Shown here: in pieces, positions 18,450-31,310 of the stretch
How positions within the stretch are numbered: the first letter of the stretch is position 1
Layout of the letters: the number at the start of each line of letters is the position of its first letter
Source of the DNA: Pseudomonas sp. GD03919
Lineage (GTDB): Bacteria > Pseudomonadota > Gammaproteobacteria > Pseudomonadales > Pseudomonadaceae
NCBI RefSeq assembly: GCF_029814935.1
Contig: NZ_CP104582.1
Coordinates: forward strand, 1,736,001-1,800,000
Direction of reading: 5' to 3'
Length of the DNA stretch: 64,000 bases
Program-made: the position numbers and the translations under genes
Notes under the pieces: generated by a model
Told to the model about the DNA's origin: nothing
Seen by the model: the letters and a program-made list of their open reading frames with translations, nothing else
Databases searched by the model: none

Positions 18450-18899
18450 ATGAGCAACGTATTGTCCCTGGCCCCTCTGTTCCGCCAGTCCGTCGGTTTT
18501 GACCGGTTCAATGATCTTTTCGAGTCTGCCCTGCGTAGCAACGACGCCGGCAGCTCCTACCCGCCCTACAACGTCGAGAAGCACGGCGAAGACCACTATC
18601 GTATCGTGGTTGCGGCTGCCGGCTTCGAGGAAGACGATCTTGAACTGCAGGTCGAGCGCGGTGTGCTGACCGTGGCGGGTCACAAGCCTGATCGTAGCGC
18701 CGAGAGCATCAGCTACCTGCATCAGGGGATTGCTCAGCGTGCGTTCAAACTGTCTTTCCGCCTGGCTGACCATATCGAGGTCAAGGGTGCCAACCTGACC
18801 AATGGTCTGCTGCATGTCGAGTTGCAGCGCATCGTGCCTGAAGAAGCCAAAGCTAAGCGTATCCCCATCGGCAGTCAGCGACCCGCGCTGGAAAGCTGA
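18450..18899 (+). CDS. Hsp20/alpha-crystallin small heat-shock protein (IbpA-like)
   Basis: A 149-residue holdase chaperone that binds unfolding proteins in the cytoplasm. The alpha-crystallin domain (about residues 38-125) contains PPYNVEKHGEDHYRIVVAAA and RAFKLSFRLADHIEVKGANL. A short C-terminal tail with KRIPIG supplies the I-x-I oligomerisation motif. ATG 18450 has CAGGAG upstream; an in-frame GTG at 18420 would include that site. The sigma-32-like promoter at 18357-18383 fits heat-shock control. Confidence 0.94.
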   Translation: MSNVLSLAPLFRQSVGFDRFNDLFESALRSNDAGSSYPPYNVEKHGEDHYRIVVAAAGFEEDDLELQVERGVLTVAGHKPDRSAESISYLHQGIAQRAFKLSFRLADHIEVKGANLTNGLLHVELQRIVPEEAKAKRIPIGSQRPALES

Positions 18900-19363
18900 G
18901 CTGATTGAGCGTTCAAGGAGGGCTCCCCGCATCACGCTGTCGATCAGATGGCTTGGTCGCTCGGGGAGCTCGTCTTTGTCATTTGCCGTTTCTGTATCGC
19001 CCAACCCCAGTGTGGCCATTACGACTTATCGCGCGCTCGCTGTGCCTGTGCGATTGAGCCGGGTCGCAATGGCTCCGCCGTGTTGATGCGGCTTTCTCTC
19101 CTCGGGCGCTCTGTCGTTGCGCTTTTTGCCATGCTGCCTGCTCCGGCGCTTCATCAGGTGTCGGGGTAGGTGTGTGACACGCTTTGTGGTAATCTCCGGC
19201 AGTTTTCAAGGGGGCTGACTGCGGCCGCCTTTACTGCATCGAATCGTGACGTAACTCGTTGATTTGTCGTGTGTCGTTAATGGCTCAACGCCATGGCGAC
19301 GAACTCCAGGGCGTTCAGGAAGAATGGCGTGGAGTTTCACCAGAAAAAGGAACCAGGCTTCTC
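18900..19363. other. Intergenic region upstream of gyrA
   Basis: These 464 bp between hsp20 and gyrA must contain the gyrA promoter, but no clear hexamers, terminator hairpin or RNA gene were identified. An in-frame TTG/ATG extension of gyrA (19259) is not accepted because the family N-terminus begins at 19364. Confidence 0.5.
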
Positions 19364-22132
<2,769 letters not shown>

Positions 22133-22151
22133 CGCGTTGAGGGTCGTCACT

Positions 22152-22173
22152 GTAGGAGCCCGCTTGCGGGCGA
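22152..22173. repeat. Single REP-like palindrome between gyrA and serC
   Basis: GTAGGAGCCCGCTTGCGGGCGA: the same GTAGGAGCC head as the window's REPs, with a different stem (CCCGC/GCGGG). It lies 19 bp after the gyrA stop codon. No IS has entered it although it carries the GTAGGAGCC target. Confidence 0.75.
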
Positions 22174-22287
22174 TCAGCTAGATCGTCGGTGAGGCCCAGG
22201 CTTCTCCGGCTCCTGCATGACGCCGCAGGATATTCAAAGGCCTTGCGTGGCTGGGCCTTGTAGGCATCGATCTTGAGAGAGACAGAC

Positions 22288-23373
22288 GTGAGCAAGCGAG
22301 CTTTTAACTTCTGCGCCGGCCCGGCCGCGCTGCCGACCGCTGTACTGCAACGCGCCCAGGCCGAGATGCTCGACTGGCAAGGCAAGGGCCTCTCGGTGAT
22401 GGAGATGAGCCATCGCAGTGACGAGTACGTGGCCATCGCCAGCCAGGCTGAGCAGGATCTGCGCGATCTGCTCGCTGTGCCCACCGACTATAAGGTGCTG
22501 TTCCTGCAGGGCGGTGCCAGCCAGCAGTTCGCCGAGATTCCGTTGAACCTGTTGCCGGAAGATGGCGTGGCCGACTACGTCGAGACCGGCATCTGGTCGA
22601 AGAAGGCCATCGAAGAGGCGCGCCGCTACGGCGCCATCAACGTCGCCGCCAGTGCCAAGGCGCACGACTACTTCGCCATTCCCGGGCAGAACGACTGGCA
22701 GCTGTCGAAGAACGCGGCTTACGTACATTACTGCAGCAACGAGACCATTGGCGGTCTGCAGTTCGACTGGGTGCCGCAGGTCGGCGATACCCCGCTGGTG
22801 GTGGACATGTCCTCGGACATCCTCTCGCGCCCCATCGACGTGTCGCAGTTCGGCCTGATCTACGCCGGCGCGCAGAAGAACATCGGCCCCAGCGGCCTGG
22901 TGGTGGTGATCGTCCGTGAAGACCTGCTCGGTCGCGCCCGTTCCAGCTGCCCGACCATGCTCGACTACAAGATCTCCGCCGACAACGGTTCGATGTACAA
23001 CACCCCGGCGACCTATTCCTGGTACCTCTCCGGCCTGGTCTTCCAGTGGCTGAAGGAGCAGGGCGGCGTCGAGGCCATGGAACGCATCAACCGCGCCAAG
23101 AAGGATCTGCTGTACAAGGCCATCGACGACAGCGATTTCTACAGCAACCCCATCGCCCATAACGCCCGTTCCTGGATGAACGTGCCGTTCCGCCTGGCCG
23201 ACGAGAAGCTGGATAAGGCTTTCCTGGCCGGTGCCGACGAGCGCGGCCTGCTCAACCTGAAAGGCCATCGCTCGGTCGGTGGCATGCGTGCTTCCATCTA
23301 CAACGCCGTTGGTCTGGATGCGGTTGAGGCGCTGGTGGCCTACATGGCCGAGTTCGAGAAGGAGCATGGCTGA
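22288..23373 (+). CDS. serC: SerC, phosphoserine/phosphohydroxythreonine aminotransferase
   Basis: A 361-residue PLP enzyme for the second step of serine synthesis and a step of pyridoxal phosphate synthesis. GTG 22288 gives the standard SKRAFNFCAGPAALP N-terminus and the usual length; a TTG at 22273 is in frame but not conserved. The PLP-binding Lys is in IYAGAQKNIGPSG. A purine-rich GAGAGAGA precedes the start. The stop codon is one base before the pheA start, so the two are translationally linked. Confidence 0.97.
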   Translation: MSKRAFNFCAGPAALPTAVLQRAQAEMLDWQGKGLSVMEMSHRSDEYVAIASQAEQDLRDLLAVPTDYKVLFLQGGASQQFAEIPLNLLPEDGVADYVETGIWSKKAIEEARRYGAINVAASAKAHDYFAIPGQNDWQLSKNAAYVHYCSNETIGGLQFDWVPQVGDTPLVVDMSSDILSRPIDVSQFGLIYAGAQKNIGPSGLVVVIVREDLLGRARSSCPTMLDYKISADNGSMYNTPATYSWYLSGLVFQWLKEQGGVEAMERINRAKKDLLYKAIDDSDFYSNPIAHNARSWMNVPFRLADEKLDKAFLAGADERGLLNLKGHRSVGGMRASIYNAVGLDAVEALVAYMAEFEKEHG

Positions 23374-23374
23374 C

Positions 23375-24469
23375 ATGTCCGAGCAGGAACTGCAAGCGCT
23401 GCGCGTACGCATCGACAACCTCGACGAGCGCATTCTCGAGCTGATCAGCGACCGCGCGCGCTGCGCCGAAGAAGTGGCGCGGGTGAAGATGAAGGAGCTC
23501 AAGGAGGGCGAGTCGCCGGTGTTCTATCGCCCCGAGCGCGAGGCCCAGGTGCTCAAGCGCATCATGGAGCGCAACAAGGGGCCGCTGGGCAACGAGGAAA
23601 TGGCGCGGCTGTTCCGCGAAATCATGTCCTCCTGCCTGGCCCTGGAAAATCCGCTCAAGGTCGCCTACCTCGGCCCCGAGGGCACCTTCAGCCAGGCTGC
23701 GGCGATGAAGCACTTCGGTCACGCGGTGATCAGCGTGCCGATGGCGGCCATCGACGAGGTGTTCCGCGAAGTGGCCGCTGGTGCAGTGAACTTCGGTGTG
23801 GTGCCGGTGGAGAACTCCACCGAGGGTGCGATCAACCACACCCTCGACAGCTTCCTCGAGCATGACATGGTGATCTGCGGCGAAGTCGAGCTGCGCATCC
23901 ACCATCACCTGCTGGTCGGCGAGACCACCAAGACCGACAAGATCACCCGCATCTACTCCCATGCCCAGTCGCTGGCGCAGTGCCGCAAGTGGCTGGACGC
24001 GCACTACCCGAACGTCGAGCGCGTGGCGGTTTCCAGCAACGCCGATGCGGCCAAGCGAGTGAAGAGCGAGTGGAACAGCGCGGCCATCGCCGGCGACATG
24101 GCGGCCAATCTGTATGGCCTGACCAAGCTGGCGGAAAAGATCGAGGATCGCCCGGACAACTCCACGCGTTTTCTCATCATCGGCAACCAGGAAGTGCCGC
24201 CGACAGGCGACGACAAGACCTCGATCATTGTCTCCATGCGCAACAAGCCGGGCGCGCTGCACGAGCTGCTGGTGCCGTTCCATAACAACGGTATCGACCT
24301 GACTCGCATCGAAACCCGTCCGTCGCGTAGCGGCAAGTGGACCTACGTGTTCTTCATCGATTTCGTCGGCCACCACCGCGATCCGTTGGTCAAGGGTGTG
24401 CTGGAGAAGCTCGCTCAGGAAGCTGTAGCGCTGAAGGTATTGGGCTCATATCCGAAGGCGGTGCTCTGA
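23375..24469 (+). CDS. pheA: PheA, chorismate mutase / prephenate dehydratase
   Basis: A 364-residue bifunctional enzyme committing chorismate to phenylalanine. It has an N-terminal AroQ chorismate mutase helical domain (residues 1-95; RVRIDNLDERILELISDRAR), a prephenate dehydratase domain (from about 97: KVAYLGPEGTFSQAA, then VVPVENSTEGAINHTLD) and a C-terminal ACT domain with the GALHELL and IETRPSR allosteric motifs. ATG 23375 is chosen: AAGGAG is ten bases upstream, whereas ATG 23366 sits one base from it. It begins just after the serC stop. Confidence 0.97.
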   Translation: MSEQELQALRVRIDNLDERILELISDRARCAEEVARVKMKELKEGESPVFYRPEREAQVLKRIMERNKGPLGNEEMARLFREIMSSCLALENPLKVAYLGPEGTFSQAAAMKHFGHAVISVPMAAIDEVFREVAAGAVNFGVVPVENSTEGAINHTLDSFLEHDMVICGEVELRIHHHLLVGETTKTDKITRIYSHAQSLAQCRKWLDAHYPNVERVAVSSNADAAKRVKSEWNSAAIAGDMAANLYGLTKLAEKIEDRPDNSTRFLIIGNQEVPPTGDDKTSIIVSMRNKPGALHELLVPFHNNGIDLTRIETRPSRSGKWTYVFFIDFVGHHRDPLVKGVLEKLAQEAVALKVLGSYPKAVL

Positions 24470-24476
24470 GGTAAAG

Positions 24477-24748
24477 CCCCTCACCCCCGGCCCCTCTCCC
24501 GAGGGAGAGGGGAGGTGTACGGTGAACGTTTGATCAATCACGTGCAGTCAGTACGATCGTTAGCCCGGACATAGATTTCAGCCCTGCGCTGTTTTGCTTG
24601 TCTCCGCTCTCCCAAGGGAGAGCGGAGGTGTACGGTGGGGTTTGATCAAGTGTGTACAACTTCATGATCTTCGTGGCGAAGAGATTGCGGCCTAGCGCGG
24701 CCTTGCTTGCCTCCCCTCTCCCTCCGGGAGAGGGGCCGGGGGTGAGGG
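24477..24748. repeat. CTCTCCC palindrome cluster upstream of the DUF559 gene
   Basis: Three long hairpins lie in the pheA-DUF559 gap. Unit 1 (24477-24512) is forward, with CCCCTCTCCC/GGGAGAGGGG. Unit 2 (24602-24627) is CTCCGCTCTCCC/GGGAGAGCGGAG. Unit 3 (24713-24748) is an inverted copy of unit 1 including the CTCACCCCCGG flank. Units 1 and 2 also share a trailing GGTGTACGGTG and TTTGATCAA. The outer two face each other, a REPIN-like arrangement but from a family unrelated to the GTAGGAGC REPs. Confidence 0.85.
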
Positions 24749-24780
24749 TAGGAGTCACCACAATTTAAGAGAGGGCAAGG

Positions 24781-25155
24781 ATGCCACCCAAGCACAAACC
24801 GCTTCCCGCCTGGCATAAGCAGCGTGCGCGGGAGTTGCGCACGACGGCAACCGATGCCGAGGTTCGCCTGTGGTATTGCTTGCGCTCGGGGCGGTTGGGC
24901 GGTTTGAAGTTTCGTCGGCAGCACCCGTTGCCGCCTTACATCCTCGACTTTTACTGCGAGGCGGCGAAACTGGCGGTGGAACTGGATGGTTCGCAGCACG
25001 GTGGTGAAGACGACGCTGCACGGACATTGAAATTAGAGCGTGAAGGCATCATGGTGCTGCGTTTTTGGAATGATCAGGCCTTGAAGGAAACCGAGGCCGT
25101 GTTGCAGGAGATTTATCGGGTGGCTAGCGAGCGGATTGCTTTGTTGGCGCGCTGA
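24781..25155 (+). CDS. DUF559 endonuclease-like protein
   Basis: A 124-residue protein of the DUF559 family (Vsr-related PD-(D/E)XK fold). Visible features are RELRTTATDAEVRLWYCLRS, then KFRRQHPLPPYILDFYCEAA and LAVELDGSQH, giving the D...E-x-D pattern of this nuclease fold. Family activity is unproven. It sits between pheA and hisC, genes that are neighbours in other Pseudomonas, so it looks inserted. Mirrored CTCTCCC palindrome clusters lie on both sides (24477-24748 and 25159-25376), suggesting gene and repeats move or act together. This is inference. Confidence 0.85.
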   Translation: MPPKHKPLPAWHKQRARELRTTATDAEVRLWYCLRSGRLGGLKFRRQHPLPPYILDFYCEAAKLAVELDGSQHGGEDDAARTLKLEREGIMVLRFWNDQALKETEAVLQEIYRVASERIALLAR

Positions 25156-25158
25156 AAG

Positions 25159-25376
25159 CCCCCCTCACCCCCAACCCCTCTCCCGGAGGGCGAGGGGAGC
25201 AGAAGTGCACACGCCTCGGGCTTGGTTGCATGCTGGTAAAATCCGTTCTCCTGCCGTTGGGCGGGCTTTAGGGGCGGATATTGGGGTGGGCATAAGGCTA
25301 GCGGATAGAGCTTGGATGTGATGGCTGCCGCCGAACGGTTCCCCTCTCCCCTTGGGAGAGGGGCTAGGGGTGAGGG
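25159..25376. repeat. CTCTCCC palindrome pair downstream of the DUF559 gene
   Basis: A forward unit (25159-25199: CCCCCTCACCCCC head, then CCCCTCTCCC with GGGCGAGGGG) and an inverted unit (25341-25376: CCCCTCTCCCC with GGGAGAGGGG, then TGAGGG) face each other across about 140 bp, mirroring the cluster upstream of the DUF559 gene. Confidence 0.82.
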
Positions 25377-25416
25377 CTGGGCGTTCTGCGAGCAATTGGA
25401 TTGAAGAGGTTTGTAC

Positions 25417-26526
25417 ATGAGTTGCGATTTCCTAGCCCTGGCCCAGCCAGGCGTGCAAAAGCTGTCCCCCTACGTACCAGGCAAGCCAGTCGATGAGCTG
25501 GCCCGTGAGCTGGGCCTCGATCCGGCCGGTATCGTCAAGCTGGCCAGCAATGAGAACCCGCTCGGCCCGAGCGACAAGGTGCTGGCAGCGATTCGCGCCG
25601 AACTGGACGAGCTGACCCGCTACCCGGATGGCAATGGCTTCACCCTCAAAACCGCACTGGCCGGGCGTTACGGCGTCGACGCCGCTCAGGTCACTCTGGG
25701 CAATGGTTCCAACGACATCCTCGAGCTGGTCGCCCGTGCCTATCTGGCACCCGGTCTCAATGCCGTGTTCAGCGACTACGCCTTCGCGGTGTACCCCATC
25801 GCCACTCAGGCAGTCGGCGCGCAGGGCAAGATCGTGCCGGCTAAGGATTACGCTCACGACCTGCAGGCCATGCTTGCAGCCATCGATGACAACACCCGCG
25901 TGGTCTTCATCGCCAACCCTAACAACCCCACCGGTACCTGGTTCGGCCCGGATGCCCTGGAAACCTTCCTTGCCAAGGTGCCGGAGTCGGTGCTGGTGGT
26001 GCTGGACGAAGCCTATATCGAGTACGCCGAAGGCGACGAGCTGCCGGACGGTCTGGATTACCTGGCGCGCTACCCGAACCTGCTGGTCTCGCGCACCTTC
26101 TCCAAGGCCTATGGCCTGGCCTCGCTGCGTGTCGGTTACGCCATCAGCTCGCCAGCCATCGCCGATGTGCTAAACCGTGTGCGTCAGCCGTTCAACGTCA
26201 ACAGCCTCGCGCTGGCTGCTGCCTGTGCGGCGCTGACCGATACCGATTACCTCGCTGAAAGCCGTCGCCTCAACGATGCCGGCATGCAGCAACTGGAAGA
26301 GGGCTTGCGTGCCCTGGGGCTGAGCTGGATTGCCTCCAGGGCCAACTTCATCGCCGTCGATTTTGGCCGCGACACCGCTGCGATCAACCAGGCGCTGCTA
26401 CGTGAAGGGGTGATCGTGCGACCCATGGCCGGTTACCGCATGCCGAATTTCCTGCGCGTTTCCATTGGTTTGCCGCGCGAGAATGCGCGATTCCTCGAGG
26501 CACTGGCCAAGGTGCTATCGGCGTGA
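25417..26526 (+). CDS. hisC: HisC, histidinol-phosphate aminotransferase
   Basis: A 369-residue PLP-dependent class I/II aminotransferase. In this Pseudomonas context (pheA-hisC-tyrA/aroA) the enzyme may also act on aromatic substrates. Motifs: LASNENPLGPS, the NPNNPTG loop, and the PLP Lys in SRTFSKAYGLASLRVGY. ATG 25417 has GAGG seven bases upstream; the in-frame TTG at 25411 is less likely. The stop codon overlaps the GTG start of tyrA-aroA. Confidence 0.95.
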   Translation: MSCDFLALAQPGVQKLSPYVPGKPVDELARELGLDPAGIVKLASNENPLGPSDKVLAAIRAELDELTRYPDGNGFTLKTALAGRYGVDAAQVTLGNGSNDILELVARAYLAPGLNAVFSDYAFAVYPIATQAVGAQGKIVPAKDYAHDLQAMLAAIDDNTRVVFIANPNNPTGTWFGPDALETFLAKVPESVLVVLDEAYIEYAEGDELPDGLDYLARYPNLLVSRTFSKAYGLASLRVGYAISSPAIADVLNRVRQPFNVNSLALAAACAALTDTDYLAESRRLNDAGMQQLEEGLRALGLSWIASRANFIAVDFGRDTAAINQALLREGVIVRPMAGYRMPNFLRVSIGLPRENARFLEALAKVLSA

Positions 26527-28763
26527 CTGTCACTGCTGTGCAATCCAATGCCCCTAAGATCGGCCGCCTGGTGGTGGTCGGCCTCGGCTTGATCGGTGGT
26601 TCCTTCGCCAAGGGCCTGCGTGAGCGCGGCCTGTGCCGGGAGGTGGTGGGGGTCGATCTGGATGCCAAATCGCGTCGCTTGGCAGTTCAGTTGGGGGTTG
26701 TCGATCGCTGCGAGGGTGATCTGGCTGCCGCCTGTCAGGGGGCGGATGTCATTCAGTTGGCAGTGCCTATCCTGGCCATGGAGAAGCTGCTGGCTCAACT
26801 GGCCAGGCTCGATCTCGGCAATGCCGTGCTGACTGACGTTGGCAGCGCCAAAGGCAATGTCGTGCGTGCGGCGCGTCTGGCCTTTGCCGGTCAGGCAGTG
26901 CGTTTCGTACCGGGGCACCCGATTGCCGGCTCCGAGCAGAGCGGGGTGGAGGCGGCCAACGCCGAACTGTTCCGCCGCCACAAGGTTATTCTCACGCCCA
27001 GTGAACACAGTGATGCAGCGGCTGTGGCGCTGGTCGAGGCGTTGTGGCGCGAGCTGGGGGCGGATGTCGAGTCGATGGAGGTGGAGCATCACGATCAGGT
27101 GCTCGCCGCCACCAGCCATCTGCCGCACCTGCTGGCCTTTACCCTGGTCGACTCGCTGGCCAAGCGCAGCGAGAACCTGGAGATTTTCCGCTATGCCGCT
27201 GGCGGTTTCCGCGATTTCACGCGGATCGCTGGCAGTGACCCGGTGATGTGGCACGATATCTTCCTCGCCAACCGCGAGGCCGTGCTGCGCACACTGGATA
27301 CGTTTCGCGACGACCTCGACGCCTTGCGCGATGCGGTCGACGCCGGGGATGGGCATCAACTGCTGGGCGTGTTTACTCGCGCTCGCGTGGCCCGCGAACA
27401 TTTCAGCAAAATTCTGGCCCGCAGGGCCTATGTGGACGCTATGCACTCGACCGATCTGATTTTCCTGGCAAAACCTGGTAGCTCGCTGGCTGGACGTATC
27501 CGCGTACCGGGTGACAAATCCATCTCGCACCGTTCGATCATGCTGGGTTCGCTGGCCGAAGGCACCACCGAGGTAGAAGGCTTCCTCGAGGGTGAGGATG
27601 CCCTGGCCACGTTGCAGGCCTTCCGCGACATGGGCGTGGTCATCGAAGGCCCGCACCACGGCCGCGTGACCATCCATGGCGTCGGCCTGCATGGCCTGAA
27701 AGCGCCGGCCGGCCCGCTGTACATGGGTAACTCCGGCACCTCCATGCGCCTGCTCTCCGGCTTGCTGGCCGCGCAGCCGTTCGACACTACGCTGACCGGT
27801 GATGCGTCGCTGTCCAAGCGCCCGATGAATCGCGTGGCCAAGCCGCTGCGTGAGATGGGTGCGGTCATCGAAACCGGTCCGGAAGGTCGTCCGCCGTTGA
27901 CCATCAAAGGTGGTCAACGCCTGACCGGCATGGCCTACGACATGCCGATGGCCAGTGCTCAGGTTAAATCCTGCCTGCTGCTGGCTGGCCTGTACGCCGC
28001 TGGCAGCACCTCGGTGACCGAGCCGGCGCCGACCCGTGATCATACCGAGCGCATGCTGCGCGGCTTCGGCTACCCGGTGAGCGTCGAAGGCAGTACCGTC
28101 AGTGTCGAGGCCGGGCACAAGCTGACCGCCACGCGCATCGAAGTGCCGGCAGATATTTCCTCGGCGGCGTTCTTCCTGGTCGCTGCCAGCATCGCTGAAG
28201 GCTCCGAGCTGGTGCTGGAGCACGTCGGCATCAACCCGACTCGCACCGGCGTGATCGACATTCTGAAGCTGATGGGCGGCGACATCACCCTGGAAAACCA
28301 GCGTGAAGTCGGCGGCGAGCCCGTGGCCGACATTCGTGTGCGTGCGGCCAAGCTTAAAGGCATCGATATCCCGGAAGATCTGGTGCCGCTGGCCATCGAT
28401 GAATTCCCGGTGCTGTTCGTCGCCGCTGCCTGTGCCGAAGGTCGCACCGTGTTGCGCGGCGCCGAGGAGCTGCGGGTGAAAGAGTCCGATCGCATTCAGG
28501 TCATGGCCGACGGCCTGATCGCGCTGGGCGTGAAGGCCGAGCCGACCCCGGACGGCATCATCATCGAAGGCGGCGCCATTGGTGGCGGCGAAGTCTGGGC
28601 GCATGGCGATCACCGTATCGCCATGTCCTTCAGCGTCGCCTCGCTGCGCGCCAGTGCGCCAATTCGTATTCACGACTGCGCCAACGTCGCCACGTCCTTC
28701 CCCAACTTCCTGGCCTTGTCGGCTGAAGTCGGCATCAACGTGGCTGTAGAGGACAAGGCATGA
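26523..28763 (+). CDS. aroA: Fused prephenate dehydrogenase / EPSP synthase (TyrA-AroA)
   Basis: A 746-residue natural fusion typical of Pseudomonas. The N-terminal third (to about residue 295) is prephenate/arogenate dehydrogenase for tyrosine synthesis: Rossmann motif [15 protein letters not shown], then [15 protein letters not shown]. The remainder is 5-enolpyruvylshikimate-3-phosphate synthase of the shikimate pathway: [41 protein letters not shown] and RVKESDRI. The GTG start overlaps the hisC stop by four bases and the stop overlaps the cmk ATG by four, indicating tight translational coupling. Confidence 0.96.
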   Translation: MTVTAVQSNAPKIGRLVVVGLGLIGGSFAKGLRERGLCREVVGVDLDAKSRRLAVQLGVVDRCEGDLAAACQGADVIQLAVPILAMEKLLAQLARLDLGNAVLTDVGSAKGNVVRAARLAFAGQAVRFVPGHPIAGSEQSGVEAANAELFRRHKVILTPSEHSDAAAVALVEALWRELGADVESMEVEHHDQVLAATSHLPHLLAFTLVDSLAKRSENLEIFRYAAGGFRDFTRIAGSDPVMWHDIFLANREAVLRTLDTFRDDLDALRDAVDAGDGHQLLGVFTRARVAREHFSKILARRAYVDAMHSTDLIFLAKPGSSLAGRIRVPGDKSISHRSIMLGSLAEGTTEVEGFLEGEDALATLQAFRDMGVVIEGPHHGRVTIHGVGLHGLKAPAGPLYMGNSGTSMRLLSGLLAAQPFDTTLTGDASLSKRPMNRVAKPLREMGAVIETGPEGRPPLTIKGGQRLTGMAYDMPMASAQVKSCLLLAGLYAAGSTSVTEPAPTRDHTERMLRGFGYPVSVEGSTVSVEAGHKLTATRIEVPADISSAAFFLVAASIAEGSELVLEHVGINPTRTGVIDILKLMGGDITLENQREVGGEPVADIRVRAAKLKGIDIPEDLVPLAIDEFPVLFVAAACAEGRTVLRGAEELRVKESDRIQVMADGLIALGVKAEPTPDGIIIEGGAIGGGEVWAHGDHRIAMSFSVASLRASAPIRIHDCANVATSFPNFLALSAEVGINVAVEDKA

Positions 28764-29425
28764 ATGCCCCGGTAATCACCGTCGACGGGCCGAGCGGCTC
28801 CGGCAAGGGCACGCTTTGCGCCTTGCTGGCCAAGCAGCTGGGCTGGAACCTGCTCGACTCCGGTGCGCTCTATCGCCTGCTGGCCTTCGCCGCTGGCAAC
28901 CACGGCATCGACCTGACCAATGAAGAGTCACTCAAGCAGTTGGCCGCGCATCTCGATGTTCAGTTCATCGATAGGCGCATCATCCTCGAAGGCGAGGAGG
29001 TGACCGACGCCATCCGTAACGAGCAGATAGGGGCGGGCGCTTCCATGGTCGCCTCGCTGCCGGCTGTACGCGAAGCGCTGCTGCAGCGTCAGCGCGCGTT
29101 TCGCGAAATGCCCGGCCTGGTGGCAGACGGTCGCGACATGGGCACCGTGGTATTCGCCGACGCGCCGCTGAAGATTTTCCTGACGGCCAGCGCCGAGGAA
29201 CGTGCGCGTCGCCGCTACTTGCAGTTGAAGGGCAAGGGCGATGATGTTAATCTTGCGAGTCTTCTCGACGAGATACGGGCGCGCGACGAGCGCGATACCC
29301 AACGCGCGGTGGCGCCGCTCAAGCCGGCAGCCGACGCAATCGTGCTGGATTCCACCGAGCTTTCCATCGAGCAGGTGCTTGAACGAATTCTGCGCGAGGT
29401 CGCTGATCGCGATCTGGCCGGGTAA
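28760..29425 (+). CDS. cmk: Cmk, cytidylate kinase
   Basis: A 221-residue nucleoside monophosphate kinase that phosphorylates CMP and dCMP. Motifs: P-loop [19 protein letters not shown], substrate-binding [33 protein letters not shown] and the LID-region Arg cluster [10 protein letters not shown]. The start ATG overlaps the tyrA-aroA stop. A strong hairpin with a T-run separates it from rpsA. Confidence 0.96.
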   Translation: MNAPVITVDGPSGSGKGTLCALLAKQLGWNLLDSGALYRLLAFAAGNHGIDLTNEESLKQLAAHLDVQFIDRRIILEGEEVTDAIRNEQIGAGASMVASLPAVREALLQRQRAFREMPGLVADGRDMGTVVFADAPLKIFLTASAEERARRRYLQLKGKGDDVNLASLLDEIRARDERDTQRAVAPLKPAADAIVLDSTELSIEQVLERILREVADRDLAG

Positions 29426-29461
29426 GGGCTTTCGGTTGCTCTAAATCGAACAGTCCGCAAG

Positions 29462-29504
29462 GAGGCATACGGGAGACCAGTCCTTGTCCCGTAGGCCTCT
29501 TTTT
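29462..29504 (+). terminator. Intrinsic terminator/attenuator between cmk and rpsA
   Basis: GAGGC-A-TACGGGA (29462-29474) pairs with TCCCGTA-G-GCCTC (29487-29499), with one internal mismatch, followed by five T. It lies 70 bp before rpsA, so rpsA probably has its own promoter, or this acts as an attenuator on read-through. Confidence 0.85.
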
Positions 29505-29574
29505 ACATGAACGAACCCACATGGTCTGGAATGTGGTTTGGGCGAATCCCCGCCCTTGATCAACAGGAATCAAC

Positions 29575-31257
29575 ATGAGCGAAAGCTTTGCAGAACTATT
29601 TGAAGAAAGCCTGAAATCCCTCGACATGCAGCCGGGCGCCATCATCACCGGTATCGTGGTCGACATCGACGGTGACTGGGTTACCGTTCACGCCGGCCTG
29701 AAGTCCGAGGGCGTCATCCCGCTCGACCAGTTCTTCAACGAACAAGGCGAGCTGACCATCAAGGTCGGTGACGAAGTCCACGTCGCGCTGGACGCGGTTG
29801 AAGATGGCTTCGGTGAAACCAAGCTGTCCCGCGAGAAAGCCAAGCGCGCTGAGTCCTGGCTGGTTCTGGAAGCTGCGTTTAACGCTGAAGAAGTGGTCAA
29901 GGGCGTTATCAACGGTAAGGTCAAAGGCGGCTTCACCGTTGACGTCAACGGCATCCGCGCGTTCCTGCCGGGTTCCCTGGTTGATGTCCGTCCGGTGCGT
30001 GATACCACTCACCTGGAAGGCAAAGAGCTGGAATTCAAGGTCATCAAACTGGACCAGAAGCGCAACAACGTTGTCGTTTCCCGTCGCAGCGTCCTGGAAG
30101 CCGAGAACAGCGCCGAGCGCGAAGCTCTGCTGGAATCCCTGCAGGAAGGCCAACAAGTCAAAGGTATCGTCAAGAACCTCACCGACTACGGTGCGTTCGT
30201 TGACCTGGGCGGCGTAGACGGCCTGCTGCACATCACCGACATGGCTTGGAAGCGCATCAAGCACCCGTCCGAGATCGTCAATGTTGGCGACGAGATCGAC
30301 GTCAAGGTTCTGAAGTACGATCGCGAGCGTAACCGCGTATCCCTGGGCCTGAAGCAACTGGGCGAAGACCCATGGGTTGCCATCAAGGCGCGTTACCCGG
30401 AAAACACCCGCGTCATGGCGCGCGTCACCAACCTCACCGACTACGGCTGCTTCGCAGAGCTGGAAGAGGGCGTGGAAGGTCTGGTACACGTTTCCGAAAT
30501 GGACTGGACCAACAAGAACATCCACCCGTCGAAAGTCGTCAACGTCGGCGACGAAGTGGAAGTCATGGTTCTGGACATCGACGAAGAGCGTCGTCGTATC
30601 TCCCTGGGTATCAAGCAGTGCAAGACCAACCCGTGGGAAGACTTCTCCGGTCAGTTCAACAAGGGTGACAAGATCTCCGGCACCATCAAGTCGATCACCG
30701 ATTTCGGTATCTTCATTGGTCTGGACGGCGGCATCGACGGCCTGGTTCACCTGTCCGACATCTCCTGGAACGAAGCTGGCGAAGAAGCCGTGCGTCGCTT
30801 CAAGAAGGGCGACGAGCTGGAAACCGTCATCCTGTCGGTTGACCCGGAGCGCGAGCGCATCTCCCTGGGCATCAAGCAACTGGAAGACGATCCGTTCAGC
30901 AACTACGTCTCCCTCAACGACAAGGGCACCATCGTCCGCGGCGTTGTCAAGGAAGTAGACGCCAAGGGCGCCATCATCGACCTGGGCAACGAGATCGAAG
31001 CTACCCTGAAAGCCTCCGAAATCAGCCGTGACCGCGTTGAGGACGCGCGCAACGTCCTGAAAGAAGGCGACGAAGTAGAAGCCAAGATCATCAGCGTCGA
31101 CCGCAAGTCCCGCGTCATCAGCCTGTCCATCAAGTCGAAAGACGTCGAGGACGAGAAGGACGCGATGAAGGAGCTGCGTAACAAGCAAGACGTTGAAAGC
31201 ACCGGCCCGACCACCATTGGTGATCTGCTCCGTGCTCAAATGGAAAAACAGAACTAA
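29575..31257 (+). CDS. rpsA: RpsA, 30S ribosomal protein S1
   Basis: A 560-residue mRNA-binding ribosomal protein with six S1/OB-fold repeats, usual Pseudomonas length. Repeats begin near residues 20, 105, 190, 275, 362 and 450, with recurring patterns such as [19 protein letters not shown] and [20 protein letters not shown]. Codon use is strongly optimised, as for highly expressed genes. AGGAA precedes ATG 29575. A terminator follows the stop, and a group II intron has inserted directly after it. Confidence 0.98.
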   Translation: MSESFAELFEESLKSLDMQPGAIITGIVVDIDGDWVTVHAGLKSEGVIPLDQFFNEQGELTIKVGDEVHVALDAVEDGFGETKLSREKAKRAESWLVLEAAFNAEEVVKGVINGKVKGGFTVDVNGIRAFLPGSLVDVRPVRDTTHLEGKELEFKVIKLDQKRNNVVVSRRSVLEAENSAEREALLESLQEGQQVKGIVKNLTDYGAFVDLGGVDGLLHITDMAWKRIKHPSEIVNVGDEIDVKVLKYDRERNRVSLGLKQLGEDPWVAIKARYPENTRVMARVTNLTDYGCFAELEEGVEGLVHVSEMDWTNKNIHPSKVVNVGDEVEVMVLDIDEERRRISLGIKQCKTNPWEDFSGQFNKGDKISGTIKSITDFGIFIGLDGGIDGLVHLSDISWNEAGEEAVRRFKKGDELETVILSVDPERERISLGIKQLEDDPFSNYVSLNDKGTIVRGVVKEVDAKGAIIDLGNEIEATLKASEISRDRVEDARNVLKEGDEVEAKIISVDRKSRVISLSIKSKDVEDEKDAMKELRNKQDVESTGPTTIGDLLRAQMEKQN

Positions 31258-31277
31258 GTTCGGTTAATCCATTTAGG

Positions 31278-31306
31278 AAAAGGGCGGCCCTCGGGTCGCC
31301 CTTTTT
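31278..31306 (+). terminator. rpsA intrinsic terminator
   Basis: AAAAGGGCG (31278-31286) pairs with CGCCCTTTT (31297-31305) over a ten-base loop, with the T-run to 31306. The group II intron begins four bases later. Confidence 0.92.
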
Positions 31307-31310
31307 CGTT

